Shown here: positions 1 through 6,915 of the stretch, piece after piece
Layout: every line of letters begins with the position of its first letter
Position numbering within the stretch: the stretch's first letter is position 1
Assembly (NCBI GenBank): GCA_021802115.1
Contig: JAKABA010000004.1
Coordinates: 1 to 64,000, forward strand
DNA length: 64,000 nucleotides
DNA from: a bacterium
GTDB taxonomy: Bacteria > Chloroflexota > Dormibacteria > UBA8260 > Bog-877
Reading direction: 5' to 3'
Made by a program: the position numbers and the translations under genes
Notes under the pieces: generated by a model
Told to the model about the DNA's origin: nothing
The model's input: only the letters and a program-made list of their open reading frames with translations
Database searches by the model: none

Positions 1-123
1 GTTCACCAGGATGGTGCGTGGCCCCACCCGCTCCGCAGGCACCGGCAGGGTGCCGTTCTCAAACCACCGAAACGCGGTGTGGGGGTGGATGCCTTGGCGG
101 CGCGCCCACTCAGTCAGATTCAC
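1..123 (-). CDS. IS607-type serine recombinase (OrfA), N-terminal fragment cut by window edge
   Basis: Reading the minus strand from a GTG at 123 gives 41 open codons to the edge. They start VNLTEWARRQGIHPHTAFRW and continue with FENGTLPVPAERVG and RTILVN. This is the MerR-like DNA-binding head typical of IS607-family transposases, which are small serine recombinases; the catalytic resolvase domain would lie outside the window. A second in-frame GTG lies at 132. A TATTAT sequence at 134-139 could be a -10 box giving a very short leader. Whether the gene is intact cannot be judged. Recognition is by the characteristic WARxQGI(H/N)xxTAxRWF pattern. Confidence 0.75.
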   Translation of the reverse strand, partial: MNLTEWARRQGIHPHTAFRWFENGTLPVPAERVGPRTILVN

Positions 124-222
124 GATCCGCACTATAATACATACGTCTGGGCACTTGAAGGATGTTACTGGTGACCAGCTACCAACCCCCTTCGGGAGAG
201 CATGGGACCGCATTTGGCCAGC

Positions 223-1125
223 TCACCCCGGCGTCACCACCTGGGACCAGGTGTAGCTGTAGGTGGGGCTGGCTCCGACCACGGTACCTATCTCGAGGGC
301 GCAGGAGTCCAGCGCGGCCATCCCCTTGGCTCCGGCCCAGGGCGAGCAACCAATGCCGGCATAGAGGGGCTGCCCACCGACCTGCAGCAGCAGGTTGGTG
401 CGGTGTTCCCAGCAGCCTGGGGCGCCATCTGCGGTGCAGCCGCCATTGGTGGTGGTGCCGCGGGTCCCGCCCCAGCCGTCGTTGTAGAGCCAGTCATAGA
501 CGGCGCCCAGGGGGCCAAAGTCCGCGGCCCAGTTGCCGGCTACGATGCCACCGCCCATGGGTGGGTCGGAGCCGGCCTGCGCGGCCGCGACCGCCTGCTG
601 GTCCGCGCCCGCAGTCAGGCCCTGGATCGGACGAAGACCCCGGCTTAGCCGCTCCTCGTTGATGAGGACAAACATCTGCTCAGGCGCCGGCAGAGTGAGG
701 AAGTCGCCCGGCAGAGGCAGATGGGAGAGTCCCTCCTGCTGCCCCGCCCGGACCAGTGCCGTCAGCTCAGCCTGCTCGCAGGCGGTGGAGAGAGCATCGG
801 GAGTGGCGCTGCAGATGGCCGTGAACGTGTCGGGCAGGTTGGCCGCCGGGTTGGCCAGGGGCGAGGTCGGCCGCGCAGGGCTCGGGACTGCTGGTGGCGT
901 GGGAGTGGCTGGAGACACCACGGCGGGCACCGCCTGGCTGGGGGTGGGGGCCAAAGCGGTAGCCCGGTGATAAGACACCCGCCTGGCGGGAACCAGCTGG
1001 CAGCCGCCCAGCATGATGGCGCTGAGTGCCGAGGCCGCCGTCAGGATCAGCAGCCAGCCTGTGAACCGGGGTCCGGCGTCGGCCCGCCCGCCCGGCACCG
1101 TCAAGCGACTCCCCCAGCGCTCCAT
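223..1125 (-). CDS. CAP-superfamily (SCP/PR1-like) lipoprotein
   Basis: A 300-residue exported protein. The N-terminus has a basic stretch, a hydrophobic segment (about residues 22-41) and a lipobox ending LGGC, so it is probably lipid-anchored at Cys42. A Pro/Ala/Thr-rich linker follows (about 60-95). The C-terminal domain has an INEERLSRGLRPI stretch and the YNDGWGG...CWEHRTNLL pattern of actinobacterial-type CAP domains, in which a helix holding an ER motif packs against a late His segment. The molecular role is unknown. It follows tsaD after 48 bases and may be cotranscribed with it. The start is the ATG at 1125; no clear ribosome site is visible. Confidence 0.7.
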   Translation of the reverse strand: MERWGSRLTVPGGRADAGPRFTGWLLILTAASALSAIMLGGCQLVPARRVSYHRATALAPTPSQAVPAVVSPATPTPPAVPSPARPTSPLANPAANLPDTFTAICSATPDALSTACEQAELTALVRAGQQEGLSHLPLPGDFLTLPAPEQMFVLINEERLSRGLRPIQGLTAGADQQAVAAAQAGSDPPMGGGIVAGNWAADFGPLGAVYDWLYNDGWGGTRGTTTNGGCTADGAPGCWEHRTNLLLQVGGQPLYAGIGCSPWAGAKGMAALDSCALEIGTVVGASPTYSYTWSQVVTPG

Positions 1126-1173
1126 GGCCCCGCCAGAGTATCTCGCCAGCCCTGGCTGCCGCCGGTAGGATGC

Positions 1174-2181
1174 TCAGCCGTACTGGCGCAAACCGGGGTC
1201 GATGTCAAGCGGCTGGGCGTCAAAGCCATGCGTTCCCTGGCGCACGATGGCCGCCGCGCCGATCATCGCGGCATTGTCCGTGCACAAGCCGGGGGCTGGG
1301 ATGGTTACCTCCGCGATCCCCTGGAGACGCTCCCGGGCCATGGCCCGCAGCAGCCGGTTGCTGGCAACGCCGCCGGCGAGCACGGCCCTGCGGCACCTCG
1401 TGTGCTCGACGGCCGCCTCCAACTGAATGCAGAGCGTCTCGACCGCCGCGAGCCGAAAGCTCGCCGCCACATCGGCCAGCGTCTGGGGCTCCCGGTCGGG
1501 CAGGTCGCGCAGCAGGTATAGCACTGCCGTCTTCAGACCGCTGAACGAAAATGCGAACTCGGGCAGCACCGGCCGGGGCAGACGGAAGCGCCGGGGATTG
1601 CCCTGCTCGGCGAGCCGGTCAATCTCGGGTCCTCCCGGGTAGGCTAGGCCCAGCATGCGCGCCACCTTGTCGAATGCCTCGCCAACGGCGTCGTCTCGAG
1701 TCGCCCCCAGGAGCTCGACCTGCTCGTGGGAGCGGTAGTGGATCAGATCCGTGTGCCCGCCGCTGACCACCAGGGCTACGAAGGGCGGCTCCAGGGAGGG
1801 GTCCTCGATTCGGGCCGCGAGCACGTGGCCGGTCATGTGATTCACTCCCAGGATCGGGAGGCCGCAGCTGACGGCCAAGCCTTGAGCGTAGGCCACCCCG
1901 ACCGCCAGGCAACCGACCAGCCCCGGCCCCCTGGTGACCGCAATCCCGTCCAGCCTGCCCCAGTCTCCATTGAAGGGAACCATCGCCCCGCTGACGACGT
2001 CGGCGATCCGCTCCAGGTGCATCCGCGCCGCCAGCTCGGGGACCACCCCTCCGAAGGCCGCGTGGGCCGACGCCTGGGAGGCCACCACCGAGCTCCAGAC
2101 CTGGAACTGGTCGTCGACCACCGCGGCCGCGGTCTCGTCGCAAGAGCTCTCCACCGCCAGCAGCCTCAACTGCGGGGCCAC
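1174..2181 (-). CDS. tsaD: tRNA N6-adenosine threonylcarbamoyltransferase TsaD
   Basis: The protein (335 residues, normal length) transfers the threonylcarbamoyl group from TC-AMP to A37 of ANN-decoding tRNAs, working with TsaB and TsaE. It starts LAVESSCDETAAAVV, the family's ASKHA nucleotide-fold signature. It also has the metal-binding HxxxH in VNHMTGH (about residue 112), the SGGHT loop and the late GGVASNRLLR motif. Its start overlaps the end of rimI by 16 bases. The run tsaE-tsaB-rimI-tsaD is a classic t6A cluster and all four genes overlap, so coupled translation is likely. Confidence 0.97.
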   Translation of the reverse strand: MAPQLRLLAVESSCDETAAAVVDDQFQVWSSVVASQASAHAAFGGVVPELAARMHLERIADVVSGAMVPFNGDWGRLDGIAVTRGPGLVGCLAVGVAYAQGLAVSCGLPILGVNHMTGHVLAARIEDPSLEPPFVALVVSGGHTDLIHYRSHEQVELLGATRDDAVGEAFDKVARMLGLAYPGGPEIDRLAEQGNPRRFRLPRPVLPEFAFSFSGLKTAVLYLLRDLPDREPQTLADVAASFRLAAVETLCIQLEAAVEHTRCRRAVLAGGVASNRLLRAMARERLQGIAEVTIPAPGLCTDNAAMIGAAAIVRQGTHGFDAQPLDIDPGLRQYG

Positions 2182-2723
2182 TCCGCGCTGGGCAGCGGCC
2201 CGAAGCCTTCAACCTCGAGCGCGCCGGCGATACTCAGGAACCGCGCCTTGAAAGCGGGGGCGTGGATCAGATCGGACCACATCACCATGGCGTCCTCACC
2301 GTTGTCGGTGTAGTAACCCCGGCGCCTGGCCATCACCTTGAAACCGAAGCTCTCGTAGAGATGGATAGCCACCTCGTTGGTTGGCCTGACCTCGAGGCTT
2401 ATGAAGTTGGCCCCGAGGTCGTAGGCCCGCGTCACCAGGGCGGCGAACATGACCCTGCCCAGCCCCTTCCCCTGGTCTAGGCGGCGCACCCCAATAGTGG
2501 TCACATGCGCCTCCTCCCCAACTCCCCAGAGACCGCCGTAGGCGGCGATCACCCCATTGCGCCACAGGCATAGGTAGTGGGCGGAACGGTTACTGGTCAA
2601 CTCCCGGTGATAGGCGTTGCTGGGCCATGGAGTTGGAAACACATCGATCTCGATGGCCCGGACCTCGCCGATATCGCCCAGCTGCATCGGGCTGAGCTGC
2701 AACCGCTCGCCGATCAGGATCAT
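2166..2723 (-). CDS. rimI: GNAT N-acetyltransferase RimI-like
   Basis: 185 residues with a GNAT fold: an N-terminal region with EIDVFPTPW, a central acetyl-CoA-binding strand and loop with RRLDQGKGLGRVMF (R/Q-x-x-G-x-G/A), and LEVRPTNEVAIHLYESFGF near the C-terminus, the standard RimI ending. RimI acetylates the N-terminal alanine of ribosomal protein S18 in model bacteria, though homologues may act on other proteins. It lies between tsaB and tsaD as in many bacteria. The C-terminal 30 residues run past the usual RimI end and overlap the tsaD start. The overlap with tsaB is 4 bases. Confidence 0.9.
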   Translation of the reverse strand: MILIGERLQLSPMQLGDIGEVRAIEIDVFPTPWPSNAYHRELTSNRSAHYLCLWRNGVIAAYGGLWGVGEEAHVTTIGVRRLDQGKGLGRVMFAALVTRAYDLGANFISLEVRPTNEVAIHLYESFGFKVMARRRGYYTDNGEDAMVMWSDLIHAPAFKARFLSIAGALEVEGFGPLPSAEWPRS

Positions 2724-3373
2724 GATGGCTCCTCGCCGCGAACTCCGTAGTCAGCGCTGAGCAGATCGTACGCGCTGGCGAGGCCGAGATCACACCCCGC
2801 CAGCTGAGCAAGACCCTCCAGCATCGACAGCCGAGGGATGGCCCGCCTCAGGCCAGGGGCTGGGTCGAGCTCAGGGCTTGACAACAGCAGGTCAACTCCC
2901 TCCCAGGCAGGTGGCCAACTGTCCGCTGGGCGGAGGGCGTAGCTGGAACCGACCGGTTGCCAGCCCCTCTCACGTGTTCGCCCCGGATTGCCCTTGAACC
3001 GCTGTCCGTAGACACCGCCGCGGCCGGCCCCGGCCAGAACCAGAAGTTCACAATCCTGGGGGTCGAGGGTGGCCGCCATCACCTCGAGGCTCCCCACCTG
3101 GTGGAGCGGGAGCCCCCGACCCTGGGCGACCCCCAGCGCCATTGACATCCCCGCCCGGACCCCAATATAGGAGCCGGGCCCGCGGGCCACCACCACCTGA
3201 CTGAGGCGCCCCGCCGCAGTCTCGACAAGTTGTGCCACCGCCGTGACCAGGGCGACGATGCCCGTCAGCTCGACCCGGGCCTCGACTAGCTGGCCCGATC
3301 GGTCCAGTAGCGCCAGCCGCGCGTCGGCTCGAGCCGAAGAGTCGACCGCCAGGATCAGCTCCGCCTCAGGCAT
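2720..3373 (-). CDS. tsaB: tRNA threonylcarbamoyladenosine biosynthesis protein TsaB
   Basis: 217 residues. TsaB is an inactive TsaD paralogue that bridges TsaD and TsaE in the t6A synthesis complex. The sequence opens LILAVDSSARADARLAL and carries VVARGPGSYIGVRAGMSMALGVA, the conserved TsaB signature (G-P-G-S-x-x-G-x-R). The C-terminal half is poorly conserved, as usual in this family. It overlaps tsaE by 8 bases and rimI by 4 bases. Confidence 0.93.
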   Translation of the reverse strand: MPEAELILAVDSSARADARLALLDRSGQLVEARVELTGIVALVTAVAQLVETAAGRLSQVVVARGPGSYIGVRAGMSMALGVAQGRGLPLHQVGSLEVMAATLDPQDCELLVLAGAGRGGVYGQRFKGNPGRTRERGWQPVGSSYALRPADSWPPAWEGVDLLLSSPELDPAPGLRRAIPRLSMLEGLAQLAGCDLGLASAYDLLSADYGVRGEEPS

Positions 3374-3845
3374 CTGGCGCGGGCTCCACCAGGTGGGCCG
3401 GTAAGGAAAGGCGGAACTCGCGATCCGTCGGACCCAGGACGGCGATCCTGATCACTCCGTTGAACCACTCTCCACTCGTTCGCTCCGCCCACTCCACGAC
3501 AGCCGCTCCCTCCTCCAAAAACTCGTCCAACCCCAGGGCTCGGAGGTCGGCGGTCTGCGGGAGCCGGTAGAGGTCGAGATGGTGGACGGTGACCCTTCCC
3601 CGGTGAACGGCATGGAGCAGGAAGGTGGGGCTGCGAACATCCTTGCCGCCACCCGCCCCGGCCACGATGCCCTGGGTGAGGGTGGTCTTGCCGGAGCCCA
3701 GCCCACCCTCCAATGCCAGACAGTCCCCTGGTCGCAGTCGAGCGCCGATTCGCCACCCTATCCGAGCCGTATCGTCGGGCCCTCTGGACAGGATCCGCCG
3801 CGGCTGGATGGGGGCGCCGGCTGCCTCAGTAGTGCCGGTATCCAA
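3366..3845 (-). CDS. tsaE: tRNA threonylcarbamoyladenosine biosynthesis ATPase TsaE
   Basis: 159 residues. TsaE is the P-loop ATPase that drives turnover of the TsaB-TsaD complex. The Walker A motif is GGLGSGKTT (residues 47-55). SPTFLL and HLDLYRL are the conserved switch segments, and VVEWAER matches the family's (I/V)EW motif. Its start lies inside the end of thiL (20-base overlap) and its end overlaps tsaB, so it sits in the middle of an overlapping thiG-thiL-tsaE-tsaB-rimI-tsaD run. Confidence 0.95.
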   Translation of the reverse strand: MDTGTTEAAGAPIQPRRILSRGPDDTARIGWRIGARLRPGDCLALEGGLGSGKTTLTQGIVAGAGGGKDVRSPTFLLHAVHRGRVTVHHLDLYRLPQTADLRALGLDEFLEEGAAVVEWAERTSGEWFNGVIRIAVLGPTDREFRLSLPAHLVEPAPDA

Positions 3846-4863
3846 GCCGGCCTCCGACTTTCAACTCCACACCACCTTCCCAGTCCAGGAGGCGCACCCC
3901 GTCGCCCGGCCCCAACCTTCCCACCCGGCGGAGGGGCGCCAGCTCCGGGCGCCACTCTTGCAGCAGCCGCTCGACGGCCTCGGCAGGGAGGCTGGCCAGA
4001 AGCTCGTAGTCCTCCCCGCCAGCGGCCGCCAGCCGCACGGCATCGTCGCCAAAGCGTTCCCGCAGGCCGGCTGCCAGGGGCAGGCAATCAGCCCACAGTT
4101 CCACCGCGGTCCGGCTCGCAGCCGCGATTCTGGCCGCATCCAGCAGCAAGCCGTCACTGAGGTCGGTCATTGCGGTTGCCCCAGCTTGGCGCAACGCCCG
4201 CCCTTCGGCAATCCGAGCCGTCGGAGCAACCAGTCGAGACCGCCATCCAGCTGGAACGGCCGGGTCACCCTGGCGCCAACCCTCCAACGTCGCGGCGGCG
4301 GCGCCCAGGTCACCCGTGAGCAGCAGGACGTCACCCTCGCGTCCGCCGGAGATGGTGACGGGGCGGCCATCAGGTACCGTCCCCAACACGGTTACGGTCA
4401 GAACCAGCGGGCCATCAGCCGCGCTCACGTCTCCCCCGCCGATGCCTGCCCCATCACGGGCGGCCGCCTCCACCAACCCCAACTGGATCGCCTCCACAGC
4501 CGCCAGGGGCGTCTCCGGCGGCAGCACCGCGGCGACCAGACCGAACTCCACCTCACCACCCATGGCAGCCAGGTCCGAGGCAGAACTGCCCCACGCCTTG
4601 AGGCCAACCTCATAGGGCAATTGACGGGCCCGTTCAAAGTCCACGCCCTCCACCAGGGTGTCTGTCGAAACCAGGACGGTGGGCGCTGCCGGGAGCCAGG
4701 CGGCCGCATCGTCTCCGGGCCCTATCGTCAGCCTAGGCGACCGGCCGGCAGCTGCCACCAGGCGGGTGAGCAGCCCCTCTTCGCCGACCGTTAGGAGATC
4801 GGGCCCCGACCATCCGCACCGGCGTAACCGCGACCGCGGGTCGGCGGCCTCTCCGGTGCTCAG
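3826..4863 (-). CDS. thiL: thiamine-monophosphate kinase ThiL (start uncertain, candidate CTG)
   Basis: ThiL phosphorylates thiamine monophosphate to the active cofactor thiamine pyrophosphate. Family motifs seen are LTIGPGDDAAAW (metal and ATP site), the WGSSASDLAAMGG segment, TDLSDGLLLDA and GGEDYELL. The first normal start codon, GTG at 4758, would drop the conserved head VGEEGLLTRL that reads in frame just upstream. No ATG, GTG or TTG lies between that head and the thiG stop. The only near-cognate candidate is CTG at 4863, in a CTGA overlap with the thiG stop that mirrors the ATGA/GTGA overlaps elsewhere here. With CTG the protein is 345 residues; with GTG it is 310. Function is certain, the start is not. 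Confidence 0.9.
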   Translation of the reverse strand: MSTGEAADPRSRLRRCGWSGPDLLTVGEEGLLTRLVAAAGRSPRLTIGPGDDAAAWLPAAPTVLVSTDTLVEGVDFERARQLPYEVGLKAWGSSASDLAAMGGEVEFGLVAAVLPPETPLAAVEAIQLGLVEAAARDGAGIGGGDVSAADGPLVLTVTVLGTVPDGRPVTISGGREGDVLLLTGDLGAAAATLEGWRQGDPAVPAGWRSRLVAPTARIAEGRALRQAGATAMTDLSDGLLLDAARIAAASRTAVELWADCLPLAAGLRERFGDDAVRLAAAGGEDYELLASLPAEAVERLLQEWRPELAPLRRVGRLGPGDGVRLLDWEGGVELKVGGRLGYRHY

Positions 4864-5651
4864 TTTGGCGCCAGGGGGGTCGGAGTCCCCGCCTGAGGAG
4901 AGCTGGCGCCGAAACCCTCCGGGCGGCCCGCCAGGCCCGCCAAATGGGCGCTCCTACCTGCCTGCACCGCCGCAGCGAACGCCCTGGCCATTGCCGCCGG
5001 CTCGCGGGCCCTGGCGATTCCGGTGTTGACCAAAACCCCGGCCGCTCCCCACTCCATGACTCGGGCCGCGTCCGAGGGGCATCCCAGGCCGGCGTCGACG
5101 ATCACCGGGACGGAACACTTGGCGATGATCAGGCGCAGGTTGTGAGGATTGAGCACTCCCAGGGTGGAGCCGATGGGAGCGGCGCCCGGCATCACCGCGG
5201 TGGCGCCCGCGTCCGCCAGCCGCAGGGCAAGTACCACGTCGTCGCTGGCGTAGGGCATGACCGTGAAGCCTTCAGCCACCAGCCTGGCGGTGGCCTCCAC
5301 GGTCGCGATGGGATCCGGCAAAAGGCTCTCCGAGTCCCCCACGATCTCGACCTTGATGAAATCGGACAGCCCAGCCGCCCGAGCCAGCCTGGCCAGCCGG
5401 ACAGCCTCGTCGGCCGAGGTGGCGCCCGCCGTGTTGGGCAGCAGGACGTAGCCACCAAGGTCGATCCCCTCAAGCTCCGAACGGTGGTCACCGTCGAGGT
5501 GGAGCCGGCGCACAGCCAGGGTGATCATCTGCGCCCCGGAGGCCGTGATCGAGCCGGCAAGAACCTCAGGGGATGGGAACTTGCCAGTGCCGTGAATGAG
5601 TCTGGAGGTCAGCTTGACCGCCCCCAGGTGCAGTCCGTCTTGATCAGGCAT
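4860..5651 (-). CDS. thiG: thiazole synthase ThiG
   Basis: 263 residues, a TIM-barrel enzyme that builds the thiazole phosphate of thiamine from deoxyxylulose phosphate, dehydroglycine and sulfur carried by ThiS-thiocarboxylate. Motifs: LIHGTGKFPS at the start, LLPNTAGATSADEAVRLARL, the Schiff-base lysine strand in FIKVEIVGD, MPGAAPIGSTLGV, and VIVDAGLGCPSDAARVMEWGAAGVLVNT, the phosphate-binding end. A strong ribosome site (GGGAGG) lies 6-7 bases before the ATG. It follows the thiE-thiS fusion after 225 bases, placing the sulfur donor and its user side by side. Confidence 0.96.
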   Translation of the reverse strand: MPDQDGLHLGAVKLTSRLIHGTGKFPSPEVLAGSITASGAQMITLAVRRLHLDGDHRSELEGIDLGGYVLLPNTAGATSADEAVRLARLARAAGLSDFIKVEIVGDSESLLPDPIATVEATARLVAEGFTVMPYASDDVVLALRLADAGATAVMPGAAPIGSTLGVLNPHNLRLIIAKCSVPVIVDAGLGCPSDAARVMEWGAAGVLVNTGIARAREPAAMARAFAAAVQAGRSAHLAGLAGRPEGFGASSPQAGTPTPLAPN

Positions 5652-5876
5652 GGATCCCCTCCCAGGTGACCGCTGCTGCCGCTCGTCGCTGACATTGGGA
5701 ATCGGGCGCGAGGCTGCGGACCAACCCGAGCTCAGCTGGGCCGGCCACGTCTAGAGGCCGCCAGAGGCGATCGGCGCGCGTCGCGTCAACTCCTGCCTGC
5801 GGCCCGCCAGAGCCCGGTCGCAAAGGCCGCTTGGCGGTCCGATGTGACCAGGGACGGCGCCAGCCGAACGCGGCGT
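5652..5876 (-). other. thiES-thiG spacer, no supported gene
   Basis: These 225 bases lie between the ThiE-ThiS stop and the ThiG ATG. One open frame spans the gap (GTG at 5880, ending at 5644) and would overlap both neighbours, but its arginine/proline-rich translation matches nothing I know. No THI-box (TPP riboswitch) signature could be read on either strand. The GGGAGG ribosome site of thiG is at its lower end. Confidence 0.5.
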
Positions 5877-6761
5877 TCACCCGCCACCGACAAAGTGGAC
5901 CAGCTCCAGCTTATCTCCGCCGCCAACCGCCACCTCCGCCCACTTCTGGCGATCCACGATGACGCCATTGCGCTCCACCACCAGCGCCGTGGGGTCCAGG
6001 TGGAGACCGGCCAGGAGGCCCTGCACAGTGGTCTGCGGAGGGCACCTCCGGGCCTCTCCGTTGAGCTCGATCCAACTCCACGCCGGGGCTGTGTCGACCT
6101 GGCCTCGCAGCGCTCGCGCCGCCCCCTCTGGATCGGAGCTGGCGCAGATGGCGCGGACCACAGCGACAATGTCGGCCCCGGCCGCGATGGCTGTACCGGC
6201 GTCGGCCAGGCTCAAGCCGCCGATCGCGACCACGGGAACCGCCGCGGCGCGAGCAGCAACTTCCACATGCTCGAAGCCGACCGCCGGGGTCCCCATCTTG
6301 GTCGGGGTCCGATGGACCGGACCCGCCGCGATGTAATCAACGTCAAGGCTCGTCGCTGACTTCACCTGGGCGGCGTCGTGGGTGGACAGCCCGATCAGGA
6401 AATCGGGTCCGAGCCGGCTCCGGGCCTCGGCCACGGAGGTGTCCTCCTGCCCCAGGTGCACGCCATCGGCGCCAGCCGCGGCGGCCAGCTCGACGTGGTC
6501 ATCGACCAAGAAGAGCGCCCCGGCCGCGTGGCACACTTCCCGGCAGTTGGCGGCCAGGGCCACCAGCTGCTCAGGCGGCACTCCCTTGCGGCGAAGCTGC
6601 ACCAGATCGACACCGCCGCGCACAGCCTCTGCGAGCAGTTCCGGGAGATCCTCGGAGGGCGTCGTGTCGTCGGTGACTAGGTAGAGCCGCGAGCGACGCA
6701 GGCGTTCCCGCCGGGCGGCTCCGCCGACAAGCTGCCGGGGCTCGGCGCTGAGCTTGGACAT
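5877..6761 (-). CDS. thiE: ThiE-ThiS fusion: thiamine-phosphate synthase plus sulfur-carrier protein
   Basis: 294 residues with two domains. Residues about 22-215 are ThiE, a TIM barrel that joins HMP pyrophosphate to thiazole phosphate. They contain RLYLVTDD, VDLVQLRRKG, LFLVDDHVELAAAAGADGVHLGQED, the GPVHRTPTK phosphate loop and VVAIGGLSLADA. Residues about 229-294 are ThiS, a small beta-grasp carrier, starting IELNGEARRCP and ending FVGGG, the C-terminal Gly-Gly that is adenylated and thiocarboxylated. The free C-terminus of the fusion leaves the ThiS tail usable. ThiG lies next door. ThiF and ThiC are not in the window. Confidence 0.92.
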   Translation of the reverse strand: MSKLSAEPRQLVGGAARRERLRRSRLYLVTDDTTPSEDLPELLAEAVRGGVDLVQLRRKGVPPEQLVALAANCREVCHAAGALFLVDDHVELAAAAGADGVHLGQEDTSVAEARSRLGPDFLIGLSTHDAAQVKSATSLDVDYIAAGPVHRTPTKMGTPAVGFEHVEVAARAAAVPVVAIGGLSLADAGTAIAAGADIVAVVRAICASSDPEGAARALRGQVDTAPAWSWIELNGEARRCPPQTTVQGLLAGLHLDPTALVVERNGVIVDRQKWAEVAVGGGDKLELVHFVGGG

Positions 6762-6767
6762 GCCTCA

Positions 6768-6773
6768 ATTGTA
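6768..6773 (-). promoter_or_regulatory. candidate -10 box for a leaderless thiES transcript
   Basis: TACAAT on the minus strand ends six bases before the thiES ATG, the spacing expected if transcription begins at the start codon itself. No ribosome site with usable spacing precedes the ATG (only GAGG one base away). No convincing -35 box is seen, so confidence is modest. Confidence 0.35.
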
Positions 6774-6915
6774 TTCGCGGCCGCGCTGGCCCCTCCGCCG
6801 CCGACGGCCCTGGTCGGCGCGCAGCTGTCCCGGGACCGGGGTCAGTCCCCACGACGGCCACCACTCACATCACGATGTCCGCCGAACTGAGCGATGGCGC
6901 CGGGCCGACCCGCCC

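Noticed and set aside
5644..5880. 78-codon minus-strand frame bridging thiES and thiG with GTGA-type overlap
   Set aside because: Position is tempting, but the translation is Arg/Pro/Gly-rich with no recognisable motif, and thiG has its own strong ribosome site.
5652..6915. TPP riboswitch expected near thi genes
   Set aside because: Neither the thiES upstream gap (6762-6915) nor the thiES-thiG gap shows the conserved THI-box segments on the minus strand.
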